Shown piece by piece: positions 1 to 11,876 of a stretch of 64,000 bases of DNA (the stretch's first letter is position 1; each line of letters starts with the position of its first letter). The notes below the pieces were generated by a model. It searched no databases and was not told the DNA's origin. It saw nothing but the letters and a program-made list of their open reading frames with translations. This DNA is from Zantedeschia hybrid cultivar (taxonomy: Eukaryota > Streptophyta > Magnoliopsida > Alismatales > Araceae). The position numbers and the translations under genes are program-made. The stretch spans positions 42,137,194 through 42,201,193 of the forward strand of contig JARZZO010000012.1 of assembly GCA_030544215.1 (NCBI GenBank). Direction: 5' to 3'.

Positions 1-964
1 GCACATATATAAGGATTGTTTTCTTGAATCTCAATGTCATCTCAATGTCTTAGAAAGCTCCTCCTAGTCTATTGTCCTCCTTATCTCCTCTATTGGCATT
101 CTCTTCTCTTCTCATCTTCTTCTCCTCCTTAATCCTACTTACCCATTATTCTTCCACCATCTTTCTCTTATTCTTGATTTTGATAGAATCTTGTCTTGGG
201 ACCCTTGGAAAAATAGAGATTCTCGAGAGATTTTGTAGATATCGAAAGAGATGGCAAACTATGGTCATATGGTGATGGCATCTCAATGGCAACTCGATGG
301 CAGTCTGACAGTTCGGTAGTGGCTCAACAGCAGTTTGACAGTGTCTCTCTTTTTAAGGTAGGGTGATATCCTGTTACGCCTTTAGGCTTCTAATTCCTAA
401 TTAAATTCAGTTTAGTACTAATTTTGTTTAGATGTTGGGCATTTTTATTTTAATATAAAGAGATTCTATCAGTTTAATTTCTCTTTTTGTCCTTTTATGC
501 CTTAATTGTAGCAATTAGAATAAATTAACCATGTACGGGGAGATTTTGTCGACTTGATTTTTAGTTTCAGTATTTTATGAATAATCATTATTAAACTAAG
601 ATTAACAAATTAAGGTTTTCTTTACAAGTATATACCTAAGCATGAATACAATGCATTTGTATTAAACACATGATTCACATGTTTACGTTAATGACCATGT
701 TCTTGTTAAATTCCACATTGTTGTCATGTTGTTTAAGAAACTTCATGCTTCATTGACACTATAATTAGTGAGATAGTATCATTATGATCTTCATTAGCTT
801 GATTCTTATTTAATATTATGAACTGCATTGTGTCCAAGATTTTTATGTTTAAGGATCATGACAATGGCCATGATGGCTAAAGACCTTTTTAAAGGGGGTA
901 AGACCATGGACACAACCAAAGACCAGAACCTCAAATGATAAGACCCTTCAAAAAGGGAGAAGAT
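1..964 (+). other. AT-rich DNA ending in a polypurine tract, probable 3' end of a SIRE-like copia internal region
   Basis: No coding similarity is recognised in this stretch; the short T-rich open frame near 72-275 looks like low-complexity noise. The last bases (about 950-964) are a purine run (AAAAAGGGAGAAGA) directly before a TGTGT terminus, the arrangement expected of a polypurine tract in front of a 3' LTR. Because 1-949 shows no pol domain, assigning it to the internal region is an inference from the tract and the LTR that follows. Confidence 0.35.
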
Positions 965-2720
965 TGTGTCCGTGTTTATGTATACAAATGTGCCTAAAGA
1001 CTGTGTAGATGATCAATCATTATGATGCTATAATTAAGATTATGCTATTCATAATCTCATTTCTCAAGATATTTCATGATCATGCAAAGAAAGGAGATAT
1101 TACTTCATCGATGGGCAGGACTTGTACGAGCTGTCTCTTAGTGCCTTATTCGACTAACTAGAACTTCTATTAAGTTGGTCCAACTTAATCAATTAACATA
1201 GCGAACATGCTAGCGACTTAAAAGGCCAACTTAATTAGTTAACTTAACAATTGCTCTTGTGTCTTTCAGCCTAGTTAATCGATTAACTCAGTGATTGCTT
1301 AGTCGACTTGTCTTCGGTTATTCGATTAACTCATTCAATCAGCCCTTTAAGTTCTTTTGATTATCTGTGGTACTTAATTGATTACCTTATTTAATTAATT
1401 TTCTTAGTCCTTTTCAATTATATGACCATGTTAGTCTATTAACTTGACAGTTTTCAGTTATGCGCTTCTTCATAGGCCTACCCGATTATCTTGCTGAAGT
1501 ATGATTAACTTGAGTGTTTTCATTTTAATTAACTTGATGATTTTTTTAGCTGTTTTAGCATATGTTACTCAAATCGATTAATGCACCTATCTTCACTTTA
1601 CTTTTGCTTCATATAATCGATTGAGTATGCGATTAACTTAGCACTTAAGCGATTATCTCGATATGTCATGACTTATCTGCAGCATATCTTTGAGATCCTT
1701 TTTAACTGTGATTGTTCAAATTTCCAATGCCATAAATGGATGTCTCCATCGTGTCTACTGTGCTTTTTGCGAATCTCTGCTACTCACCTACCCTCTGGTA
1801 AAAGGACAAATGGGTTTCCATTTTAAGATGTGTGGCAGGTAAAGTAGTAGGGCATGTAAAACCAAATTGGGATGTATCTACTGACCAAGAATGGAAGCTT
1901 CTATGAGGAAACTGCTAAATTTCTCCAGCGGCTATGTGCTCCATGACTCGAGAGAAGTAACATTAGATTCAAGATGGTTAACGTTAGACTCAAAGGTGGT
2001 TCACCGTCTAAACAGATAGCTGATGTCTCTAACAGAATAATTTGAACAAGAAGTCTATATATTGAAGCCTGCGGATGAACAAGCTTTTTTCTATCACATG
2101 AACTCTCAAGTGCTCAAACTCATACATAAAAGAGAGAAAAAGAAAAGAGAGAAAGCTCCAGAGTAGCATCCATTTCCAAGCACTCAGCACTCTGCTTCAT
2201 CATCTTCTGCCATGCTTGCTCCAGAAGCTGTCGAGCCTTCCATAACAATCAAGACCTACTTCTCCAATCTAAACTTTTGTCTCGATTTGTTCTCTATTTT
2301 CATTTTACACATTGTAGCCTTCAAGAGGCATCTTCTGTGTAACTTTGACATTAATCTGTGGTTCCTCCTTTTGGTTGTTGAAGGGGAAGAAGTACAAGGT
2401 ACCTGGTTGCTTCCTAAGGAAAGTTTGACCTGCATGAGGCCTTTATCATGTGTTCCCTCTAGTCGAGAGGAAGACTAGCTGAGGCTGGGTGTGGTTATTT
2501 TAGCTTTGTGCTAGTGAAATCTTAAGGGAGTTGCCATGAGGACTGGACATAGGTCTTGGACTGAACCAGTATAAAAATTTGTTGTGCCTTATCTCTTCAT
2601 GTGATTGTTCCATTTACTCTCATCTACTTCTTCGGGCCTTGCTGCGATTTATTTACTGCAAGTGCTTTTTAATTTTTAGAACCCATTCATTCCCTTCTAG
2701 GTTAGGCCCTGGGCAACACA
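965..2720 (+). repeat. Probable 3' LTR of a SIRE/Maximus-type copia retrotransposon
   Basis: The interval begins TGTGT and ends ACACA, a perfect 5-bp terminal inverted repeat, and it follows a polypurine tract. A TATA-like word (CTATATATTG) lies near 2057-2066. The final part has the layout familiar from SIRE/Maximus LTRs: a 'GGACTGGACATAGG...GAACCAGTATAAA' segment near 2540-2575, then 'ACCCATTCATTCCCTTCTAGGTT' spread over about 2681-2703, just before the end. No primer-binding site follows 2720, which fits a 3' or solo LTR. The upstream half carries many AATCGATTAA-like words. The family assignment rests on remembered motif layout, not a database match. Confidence 0.5.
1150..1690. repeat. 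Cluster of TTAATCGATTAA-like palindromic words in the LTR U3 region
   Basis: About a dozen exact or near copies of the self-complementary word TTAATCGATTAA (variants CAATCGATT, TTAATTGATTA, GCGATTAAC) lie in roughly 540 bp, upstream of the TATA-like word of the 965-2720 LTR. Spacing is irregular. A similar cluster occurs at about 8400-8930. Confidence 0.55.
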
Positions 2721-4829
2721 AAGGTCCAAATTTGTGACACATGATGAAGTAGTGTACAAATACCACTTGAGTGCACTTGTGACTGGAACTAGGATGACAT
2801 AGTTATGGACCTACATGTTCCAGTTAGCTTAAGACTGGTAGGTATCCCATCCAGCTATATAAAAACTACTAGTGGATAATTATTCCTGAATCTTAAAAGG
2901 GAAAGCCACTTAATCAAAGGAACTGTCTACTGCAAGAACAAAACTAGATGGGATAAATATCCAAGCAAGAAAGATCAAGGGTCAGAACAAGACTGGCTTG
3001 GATAAAGACCACAGGGAGAAATATTAAGGTCAGAAATATTAAGGATTTTTAAAGACTGTGATGAATTAGTTCTAAATTATTTGTAGATAGACATTTAAAG
3101 ACTATAATGAATTAGTTCTAAATTATTTGTAGATAGACATATATAAGAACTATCAAAATAAGAAATATATAAAATTACTGAAAGAACAAGAAAGAAAAGA
3201 CATGAACATAGTTTATTACCTCAAAGAAAGCACGGTTAAAAGAAGGAAAATATCCCAAAATGGTAGTTGAAGAAGGATGATATAGCTTTTTTGTTGTTTT
3301 ATTAAGTGTCACTAATTTCCTGTGCTTTGATGTTCTTCTGCTATACTTGCATTATAAATGAGCATCGCCGAATAAGTACAACATGCTGATTTAGTTATTT
3401 TCTTTAATAATGAATTATTTGAATATATTTGTGGTTGAAATGGAACATAGATGAGCCTTACTGAGACTAACATTTATATTGGCTCACAGCCTACTGTTTC
3501 AAATGTTTTAGGTATGAGATTCCAACATTAAGGGAAGGGTTGCTGCTGATAAATTAGAATGTAATTCATAAGGTATGGCCAGCATTTATATCTCTTATGG
3601 GGATATGAATCTATTTATTTTATGTTATTATATTTAGGACATGCATTTCTTAATCAGTTTAATTTGTTATAATATTACTATATTGTTTCAGGTTTGTGCA
3701 CTATCAGGAATCTAAATAAAAGTTGATACTGTTACATATACAGTTTTCTTCTGCTTTTAGATGCCCCTCATTTTTCTTTAGATGTTCTTCAACCAACAAA
3801 ACAACACCAAATGGGCTTCCACATACCAACTGTTCTCTTTCTTGAACAGATCTGTTGCGTGGATTTGTACGTTTTGATGACTGATGAATTGGCATCTTCT
3901 GTTGTTTGTTGGATAAAGTAATTAGACCTATATTTCATCTTGCATCCAGGGAAATATGTTTCTTAGCAAGGATGCAGATTTATTATTATCTTCAAATCTT
4001 CTCAATTATCTAGGAGAAATTTTAGACTGCCCGTTTTGGTATTTCATTGGGAAATTGATATTCTTCCATGCCATAATCAATAGGGGAACATCTGGAAATC
4101 TAGAAATGCAATTTCATTTAAACGGATAGGATGCTTGGCAACCGGATTCTAGTTCATAACCAAGACTGGTCTTTAAGTTTGTGACCCGATCTTTGTTTCT
4201 CAAGATGTTAATGATCTGTGTGGGTTCATACCCTACAGGTGCCTCTACGGCCTCATCTTCTTTGTCAGTCCTTCATAAATGCAGAAATAGTCAATTCTCT
4301 TATCCAGTTCCTTGGCATGTACTTACTCCTTGCTGAATGTCTTCTCTTTGAAGGTCGTGCAATCTTTATTTGAATTTCGGTGGGTAGGAAGGTTCAGAAG
4401 TTGGGCATACTATTGCCATCAACATGTGCATGTTGCGAAGAGAGACGTGGAGAATTGGCCCCTTACTTGCTTTTGCATGGTGAGCTAGCAATTGCTGTGT
4501 GTTCTCCCTTTCTTGTCTCTTTCAATCTACATACCGATAATTAAGGTTCAGTTATCTCAAGATTCTTGGGAAGGAAAGCACGGGGCTAATTAAAGTAAGC
4601 CTATGGTTTTGTTTTGCTGTCTGCTCCCTTTCTTTTCGATTCGGAATATCTGGAGAGCTAGAGATACAATGTAGTTTGGAGTTATTATCACATGCCAAAG
4701 CCTTATTAACAAATTGAATGGCAAGCTTTTGAATATTTTTATATATTTCAATAAAGCAAGAAGCTGAGAATTTTTGTGTTAAAGGGATTTGGTGTCTTTT
4801 CTCGTTCAAGTTTGAATAAGGATTTTTTT
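2721..4829. other. AT-rich non-coding stretch
   Basis: No domain is recognised on either strand. It contains one short tandem duplication (3048-3139, listed separately). Open frames here are short and lack family motifs. Confidence 0.5.
3048..3139. repeat. Tandem duplication of a 46-bp unit (2 copies)
   Basis: 3048-3093 and 3094-3139 read the same apart from a GTG/ATA difference near the tenth base. The unit starts TTTAAAGACT and ends GTAGATAGACA. The copies abut with no spacer. Confidence 0.9.
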
Positions 4830-5345
4830 GTTTGTAAGGCGGAACAAACAACCTAGAGCATTGCTGAAACCCAATGGTGATGGTACTAGCAAATGAAATT
4901 GTGGCATGAGGCGGTGGTTGTCTTAGAGATTCAAATAGCTTCAGGATCATTTGCTTACTCCCTTTACTTTGGCCAAGGATCTGGTTTTATGGCTGAAATG
5001 GCAGCACCTTTGTTGGGCTCAAAGTATGTTAAAAAAAAATATTCTGGGACTTGATCCAAAGATTATACAATTGGATTCCAAAATTCTATCAACTCCTTGG
5101 TAATCTCTTGTTTGGTGGAATCCGATTATAATTAACCCTTGGATCCCGTTACTTCTCAGGAATTCAACATGTTTCCTGAGAAGGCAATTCACTAGTAGTA
5201 GATTTTCTGGCTAATACTGCAGTGGATCCAGCTAGAAACAGTTTTCTTTTGAGAACTGGATTTGGCAAAGGACACCTGTGGAGTTATCAAGCTGCATAGA
5301 GCTGGATTGCCTAATCTAAGAAACTGTTGGATTTTAATGTAATAA
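4830..5345 (+). pseudogene. LINE-type RNase H (RVT_3) fragment, decayed
   Basis: Reading the plus strand across several frames recovers the plant L1-LINE RNase H domain in order. First comes a 'PNGDGTSK' segment with the first catalytic Asp (about 4870). Next is 'FAYSLYFGQGS...MAEMAAPLLGSKY' (about 4945-5025), matching the usual 'FAxSLYFGxGTN...AExxALLxGL' block with its Glu. Last is 'EGNSLVVDFLANTAVD' (about 5180-5230), matching 'REGNxxADFLAN' with the last catalytic Asp. Frameshifts and stops separate the blocks, so this is a dead remnant. No reverse transcriptase or zinc-knuckle region could be read upstream, and no clear poly(A) tail marks the 3' end. A 5'-truncated LINE copy is the simplest explanation. 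Confidence 0.65.
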
Positions 5346-6629
5346 TTCTTTCCATTTATTATCATCAACGATACAATGCCAACAGGGACCTACTGAGGCC
5401 CATATTTAAAAGAAGTTAAGAAATGTCCTAAGCTGATTGCAGTGTATTTCTTACAGGTGCCAGCAGTCCAACGAGTGTGATCAAGTATCCACATTTGACA
5501 ACAGCCTTTAATTTCATTTCATTGTCTTTTTTTACTTTGTTTTAAAAAGCAACTCGATATTCATGGTCAATGGATCCCCTCGAGTCGGAGGGCATGTAAC
5601 TTATTCTTTGAACTCCCCAGTCATAGCAATCAAACAAGATGCTCATGGTTTCTAGTCCCATGCCAAGTTGTAGCAATCACATGCCTTCAGATTAGATTAT
5701 GGGATTGGTATCTCATGTGTCTTGGCCATGAATGCTTTTGGTGACTCATTTTATATATTTTTGAAAAAAATGATTCATATTGTAGTTTGAAGTTAGCATT
5801 TGCCTAAAACTTGTTCCTTCGATCCTGTTTTGTTTGATTCATCAGATTATTTTCCATCATTTCTAGCGATTCATTTGAGAGTTCACTTTTTTCCTTGTTT
5901 CTTTGATTTGTTAATTGATGCTCAATTGCCTTAATAATGGCTTCTCAAAGGTGGTCTATAGAACTGCTCCAGAACTGTGCATCGGAGCAAGTTAGGCTAC
6001 TAGAATGGTGCAGGGAAACACCCCTTAAACCGCTCCCTTATGGTACTATCCTTTCGTTCCCCAATTTTAGCCCAGATGCAAAAACCTCTGAACCATGAAT
6101 AGCATGTCAGGTTAAATAACATATGTTTGTCACTGTTGCATCAGTTCTGCACGCCATTGCAAACACAATGTTTGTAAGAGACAGATTCAAGATTTTTTAT
6201 CTGTATTGAAATTATCGGTGCCAAAAGAACATTAATTTTGTATGTCATTCAGCTCATAATCCTTGTCCCAGCATAGCCTAGCAATTATCTATTTGGGTGC
6301 ATGCACTATAGTTATTCAACTTTTAGGAATTCTTTTTTCAGTATACAGATTAATTATCTGCAGTTCTATTGTCAAATTTGACTTATATCCACTACCCTTA
6401 TTAATGCCAACCTATCTTATCTTTCTCAAGAGTGGCAACATCTGTTGTTGATGGCGTCGAAGGCAACCACAAGAGCCACTGGTGAGGAACTGCTGGACTT
6501 GGAAAACAGGTGAACTGCCAGGCTTGTAAAGAGTGCGAATAGGCTCACAAAAAATGATGATTCTAAACAATTGTGTGCTGTATGTAATCTTGTGCTCACT
6601 ATATTTTTAAGGTAGAGGTGTACTATCAA
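5346..6629. other. Non-coding stretch without recognised features
   Basis: Short open frames occur near 6263-6629 on both strands, but none has a recognisable motif or compositional sign of coding. I see no repeat structure here. Confidence 0.5.
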
Positions 6630-6759
6630 TGTTATGCCCTATGGTTCAGAGCAATAACCGATTAGAGGCAGTCGTTCTGCTGTAATTGATTAGATGTGTT
6701 ATGCTCTGTGGTTCAGAAGTTATAATCGATTAGGGGCTCACTGTGTAATCAATTAGATG
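6630..6759. repeat. Diverged tandem duplication of a ~65-bp unit
   Basis: Units at 6630-6696 and 6697-6759 share the order TGTTATGC-C-TGTGGTTCAGA, then an AACCGATTAG/AATCGATTAG word, then a TAATTGATTAGATG/TAATCAATTAGATG end. The copies differ at many positions, so the duplication is old. Each unit carries two AATCGATTA-like words. Confidence 0.7.
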
Positions 6760-7051
6760 GGTTAACTAACAGTCAATTATCAGTTAGTTAAGGTAATTAA
6801 TCAGTTAACTCTTTGTTCAGGCTATTAGCTAATCGGTTAGCTATTTATATGGCGGTTAGTATTTGGTGTGCTGGTGGTTCAGGTTGTTAATAACGGCCCG
6901 TGAAATTTAGGATTTTGTTTTGGGAAATAGTTAGCAGTGTTGTCTTTCTGTAACAGATTTGAGGTTGTTAGGATCAAGTTGGCGGGAGCCGAACAGATTA
7001 GGATCAGAATTGGCGGGAGTTGATTTGTGTTTGAACTAGGATCATATAGCC

Positions 7052-7059
7052 TATAAATA
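7052..7059 (+). promoter_or_regulatory. TATA box candidate
   Basis: TATAAATA in an AT-neutral context, followed about 30 bp on by GC-richer DNA. It probably belongs to the LTR-like segment around it. Function is inferred from motif alone. Confidence 0.4.
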
Positions 7060-8399
7060 GAACCCCTGTAGTGCTAGTAGCCGCCCAATTTGTTGGAAAC
7101 TCTTGGAGGTCTGTAACTACTGGAGGGAAGCTTAGTTTGGGATTTGGAGTTAAGAGCCTCAGCTTTGAGAGGTAGGAGGATCTATTAAAGAAAGATATTT
7201 TGTAAAAAAAAATTATAAAATTTTGAAAATTTTAAAGTGTTCTTGAGATCTGCATCTATTCTTGATCTGCATTTGTTCTTGAATTCGAATCTGATTTGTT
7301 CTTGAGTTCTGCATCTATTCTTGAATTCAAATATGATCTGTTCTGAATCTATAATATGTTCTCCAATTATTTCTATATGTAAATATAAAGCTGATTTAAA
7401 TCTAGAGTTCAATTCAATTAAATTCAATTTAGTTCTATCATGTTCTATATCATCTAAACTTGTTCAGATTAGATCCTTGATAATTTGTATGCTTTGATCT
7501 ATCAATCTGTGTTCAGTTCTTTGACAACATGTTGTTTGAAGTCTTGAGATATATGCAATTTATGAAAAGAACTAAGGATCAGGCATTGCCATCATAAATA
7601 TAAGACCTATGGACAACAGGTGAAATTCTAGAAACGATGTATATGTGAATGGTATGTTGCGGTGGGACTAGAGACTCCCTAGTATTGCGCAGTGACTAAG
7701 ACCTAATCACTATATTGCCTAGGCGCTTCGGTATAAATAGTCAGTAGGTTTTGAATGGTAGAATGCATCTGATAGTTTTGGTTCTGAATTCTAATTTGAT
7801 ATATGATATGTGTTTGATAAGCTCTGTTTTGGTACATATATCTATTAGTTCTGAAATCTAATTATTTGATGATCCTTTTAGATCTTTTGAAATCTGTTAG
7901 TTTGTGAATTAGAACTATTTTTGAATCAGTTCAAGCTTGTGATCAGTCCAGTTATTTTGATTTTGTTCCATTTAGTTTGATTCAGTTCAATTCAGTTTGA
8001 TACAATTTAATTCAATGCAATTCAATTTGATTCAGTTCTGTTTAATCTAATCTAGTCAATTCAAATCAGTTTAATTTTTTCCAAATCAATTCAGTTCAGT
8101 ACAATTTACTTCAATTCACAGATCTACTAATTAGGTATCTTTTGATCTTATTCAATTTAGATCAGATATTCTTTTGATTTAATTCAATTTAAGTCTGGTT
8201 TTGTTTCAGATCTGTAAATATGTTATCTGTTGATTATATTCAATTCAATCTATCAACTGTGCTTATGTTCTGATGGGTGTCTTCTGACCCAGACATCTTT
8301 ATGATTAGCATTCGTACATCTGGACGTCTTTCATAATTAGATTTTAAATTAAGTTTTCAGTTCAAAAATCATCCTTTTGATATTAGTTATATCTTTGAT

Positions 8400-8930
8400 T
8401 TGTAATCGATTATTTGCTTATTCAATCGATTATGTCTCTGTTTAGCTATCGATTACATATGTAATCTATCGATTAAGCTATCTGGTAAGTTATCGATTAC
8501 ATGTCTTACTATCGGTTAGATGTTATTCTTGTAATTAATTACTTTTAGTTTACTGATCGATTATCTCTTCAGTTTTGTAATCGATTAGACCTTCGATTGT
8601 CTTCAGTCTTGTAATCGATTAGTCCTTGTTTTGATAATTGATTATCTTCTGTCCTTATAATCGACTTCTATTGATCTTCTAATCGATTATGTCTTTGCTC
8701 TGTAATCGATTATACTTGTTTTCAGACTCTGATCATCTTTGTATATGATAATCAATTATATACTTTTTTGATTTCGGTTATGCCTTGAATTTGATATCGA
8801 TTATCTGACTTGTGATAATCGATTATGCTCATTTAACTTAGATTATTCGTTGTTTTGGCTTCGATTAAGCCTATTTATGTGATTGATTATCTGACTAATG
8901 ATAATTGATTATGTTCTGATTATTTTGATT
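8400..8930. repeat. Dense array of TAATCGATTA palindromes
   Basis: Roughly fifteen exact or one-mismatch copies of the self-complementary word TAATCGATTA occur in about 530 bp (for example near 8403, 8426, 8578, 8618, 8681, 8703 and 8817), often preceded by TG or GA. Spacing varies from about 20 to 60 bp. The array is embedded in T-rich DNA and is not a simple tandem repeat. Confidence 0.75.
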
Positions 8931-9106
8931 AATTGTTCGATTATTAATATTTTTCTCCTAGAGTTTGATTATTTGTCTTACTCCTTTGAAATTTGATTAT
9001 CTGATATATTCTTTAGAATTCGATTATTTTTACTTGAAATTAATTATCTAAAATTCTAAAAATACCTTTGATTATCTGTTATGTTAGTTATTAATTATCA
9101 AAAATA

Positions 9107-9641
9107 ATATTCCCTCCAGAATAAGGAAGTGGGAAGAGTGCTGTCGAACGTGCTTTGCTTCCTTCGGATCGGACGGGACCTCCTCTCGGAGGAGGAAAGC
9201 GACTAAGGGAGTCATCCAGGTCTCTGCTTCGGATTCATTCATTTGCATGACTTCGGATTCTTCGAGGCTTGGCTCGGCCAGTTCTTCTACGAGGATCATC
9301 CGACCTCCTCTCCCGTCTTGAGTTGATGCTAGCCGGGAAAGAGCATCGGCTCGAGTATTCTCGACCCGAGGGATCTTCACAATTTCATAAGAATCAAATT
9401 GAGCGAGGATCTTGCGGGTTACCTGGAGATAGGATGTCATTAATGCGTCCCGGACCTCGTACTCCTCGATGATTTGATTAGCGATTAGTTGAGAGTCGCT
9501 GAACGTTCTTATGTTCTGTGCGCCGAGCTTTCTAGCGGCCCGAAGATCTGAGATAAGGGCTTCGTATTCTACGGCGTTGTTGGTAGCTGGGAAGGAGAAG
9601 CGTAGCGCATACTCCGCGATGACCCCTTTTGGAGATGCCAA
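9107..9641 (-). pseudogene. Tat archaeal-type RNase H domain, truncated at its C-terminal side
   Basis: The protein reads 'NNAVEYEALISDLRAARKLGAQNI' (the E...AL block), then 'FSDSQLIANQI' (catalytic Asp with Ser-Gln-Leu), then 'VENTRADALSRLAS' (final Asp), the three landmarks of the second RNase H in Tat elements. In intact elements this domain precedes integrase. Here the reading frame turns into AT-rich foreign sequence at about 9106, just after 'ILEGILF', a point normally followed by the integrase zinc-binding region. The domain itself is almost complete, but its start joins the upstream RNase H through a broken frame. Confidence 0.8.
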
Positions 9642-9695
9642 GATCCATCCGGCGCCGTTACCCGAAGAGCACGCGGATCCATCGACGTAGAGTCA

Positions 9696-10235
9696 CTATT
9701 CATCCCTCGGAGACGGAGGAACCGAAGCTCCTTCAGCCTCGGGTATAGTTCTGACTTCCGGCCGAGGGGCCGAAGATGTTTCAAGAGTGAGCTCGGCGAT
9801 GAAGTCGGCTAAAGCTTGAGCTTTTATTGCCGTCTGCGGCCCATAAGAGACGTCGAACTCTCCCAGTTCGATCGCCCACTTTGCTAGCCTACCGGACACT
9901 TCTGGCCGAGAGAGGACTTGCCTCAAAGGTTGATCCGTGAAGACCTTTATTGAATGCGCGAGGAAGTAGGGCCGGAATCTCCTCGCGGACGAGACGAGAG
10001 CTAGGGCCAGGTTCTCAAGAGCAGGATACCGAAGCTCTGCTCCTTGGAGGGCTCGGCTTATATAGTAAACAGGCCTCTGAACGCTGTCTTGTTCTCGAAC
10101 GAGGACGACGCTGACAGCTGTTTTGGATGCTGCGAGATAAAGGAATAGCTGCTCTCCGTGGACCGGTCTAGACAAGACGGGAACATTGGAGAGATAGGCT
10201 TTCAGCTGCTCGAAGGTTGACTGACACTCGTCTGT
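9696..10235 (-). pseudogene. Tat gypsy-type RNase H domain
   Basis: Motifs in order: 'LFLYLAASKTAVSVVLVREQD' (first strand; the usual catalytic Asp position reads Ala), 'RPVYYISRALQGAELRYPALENLALALV' (Glu and helix), 'VFTDQPLRQVL' (Asp) and 'KAQALADFIAELT' (last Asp). This is the normal Ty3/gypsy RNase H that degrades the RNA strand during reverse transcription. It follows RT (10236-10979) and precedes the second RNase H. Stops break the joins on both sides. Confidence 0.8.
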
Positions 10236-10979
10236 TCAGGAGAAACTATTGGTCTTCTTTAGCAGCTTGAAGAAAGGAAAACAGTAATCCGCTGCCCTCG
10301 ACATGAAGCGGCTTAACGCGGCAATTCTTCCATTCAGCTTCTGGACCTCTCGGATGTTGGCCGGAGGGCGCATTTGGATAATAGCCGATACCTTTGCGGG
10401 ATTGGCTTCCACCCTTCGGCAGGTGACCATGTAGCCGAGAAATTTTCCGGAGGCCACGCCGAAGGCACACTTGGCTGGATTCAGCTTCATTTTATACCTG
10501 CGCAAGACAGTGAATGTCTCGGCCAAATCGGTCAGATGGTCTGCAGCAACGTGACTTTTCACCAGCATGTCGTCGATGTAGACCTCTATATTGCGGCTGA
10601 GCTGTGGAGCGAATATCCTGTTGACGAGACGCTGATAGGTTGCTCTTGCATTTTTCAGACCAAATGGCATCCGGATATAACAGTATAAACCGAGGTCCGT
10701 TGTGAAGCTGGTTTTGTCCTCGTCTTCCGGATGCATTCGGATCTGATGATAGCTTGAATAGGCGTCGAGGAAGCTAAGTAGCTCGTGGCCGGAAGTTGCG
10801 TCCACCACCTGATCTATCCGAGGCAGCGGAAAGCTGTCCATCGGACATGCTTTGTTGAGGTTGGTGAAGTCCACACACATCCGCCATTTGCCATCTTTCT
10901 TGGGCACCATTACTACATTGGCGATCCAGTCAGGATGGTGAACCTCTCGAAGGTGTCTCGCGTCCAGCCCCTTTTGCAC
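10236..10979 (-). pseudogene. Tat reverse transcriptase domain
   Basis: An open stretch of 247 residues carries the RT blocks in order: 'WIANVVMVPKKDGKWRMCVDFTNLNKACP', 'PLPRIDQVVDATSGHELLSFLDAYSSYHQI' (first catalytic Asp in FLDA), 'MPFGLKNARATYQRLVN', 'EVYIDDMLVKS' (catalytic YIDD) and 'LGYMVT'. The 'DFTNLNKACP' and 'YIDDMLVKS' wording is typical of Tat. The domain copies element RNA into DNA in the cytoplasmic particle. Premature stops on both sides mean it would not be made as part of a polyprotein. Confidence 0.88.
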
Positions 10980-11111
10980 TTCGACTTAGATGGCCGTTCT
11001 CCTTTCTTGATTGAAGGTACGCCGCTTCTACTTGACCGGAGGCTAGTTGGGGTCGACGTGCAGCCGATGCTCTGCTACCTTCGGGTCGACTCCAAGCATG
11101 TCCGCAGGAGA

Positions 11112-11876
11112 CTAGGCGAAGATGTCGAGGTTTTCTTTCAGGAACTTAGCAAGTCTTTCGGCTTCAATCTTCTCTAGGCCGGAGCCTATCATTAACGTCC
11201 GACCTTCTCCTCCCGGAACCGGAAAGGCTGTAAGTTCCTCTCCTGGGGATGCTTCGGCCGAAGATTCGATTGAAAAGGATTCGGCCGCGGCCTTCCCTTT
11301 GACCGAAATCATGTAGCATTGCCTAGCTGCTTCCTGATTTCCCTTGACTTCTCCAATTCCATGGTTGGTACGGAACTTTAACTTCTGATGAAAAGACGAG
11401 GGTACAACCCCAATCTCGCCGATCAGCCTTCGGCCAAAGATGGCGTTGTAGGCCGAGTCGACCTTGACAACGGCAAAATCCGTTTCGACGGTTAATTGCC
11501 GAGGGGCCGTACCTAGGGTTACAGGGAGCCGGACGATGCCTTCTACTTGGCAAGGCGAACCATTAAAGCCGAATAGAGGCCCCAGGTGAGGTTTCATATC
11601 AACCTCACTCAAATCCATTTTTACAAAACAGTCGTAGAAAAGTATATTTGGGGCACTTCCATTATCAACAAAGATACGATGAACATCGTAACCTTTTATT
11701 ACAGCATTTACAATTAAGACGTCGTCGTGAGGAACCTGAATGTCGGTCAGATCTTCCTGGCCGAAGATGATGTCTTCTTGACGAGACCGCTTTGGCTCTA
11801 TGTCGACTGCCGCTACTGCTGTAGTGTTGAGCCGACGACGTCTTGGCCCCTCTCCCGGTCCTCTGGATATCATCAT
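11112..11876 (-). pseudogene. Tat aspartic protease region
   Basis: The frame has 'HRIFVDNGSAPNILFYDCFVKMDL', the protease active-site loop (DNGS form), then 'SPCQVEGIVRLPVTLGTAPRQL...TDFAVVKVDSAYNAIFGRRLI', where the usual 'LGRPWL/M' flap reads 'FGRRLI'. It ends at a TAG (11112-11114) within 'DIFA*SPADM', a site where the family normally has Trp, so TGG to TAG explains the stop. The protease releases gag and pol proteins inside the particle. Confidence 0.8.

Larger units (their letters stand above)
6760..9106 (+). repeat. AT-rich repetitive segment with a TATA box, possible LTR fragment
   Basis: A clean TATA element (CTATAAATAG, about 7051-7060) is followed by a moderately GC-rich leader-like stretch (7065-7180), then about 1.2 kb of T-rich DNA built from TTCTGAATTCGAATCTG-like words, then the palindrome cluster at 8400-8930. 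No protein domain is found. A long LTR on the plus strand, truncated at 9106 where Tat coding sequence begins, is one reading. I see no TG...CA boundaries or primer-binding site to prove it. Confidence 0.3.

Noticed and set aside
4552..4950. A 132-residue minus-strand open frame
   Set aside because: No recognisable motif, and its right part is antisense to the LINE RNase H remnant, whose sense reading is far more convincing.
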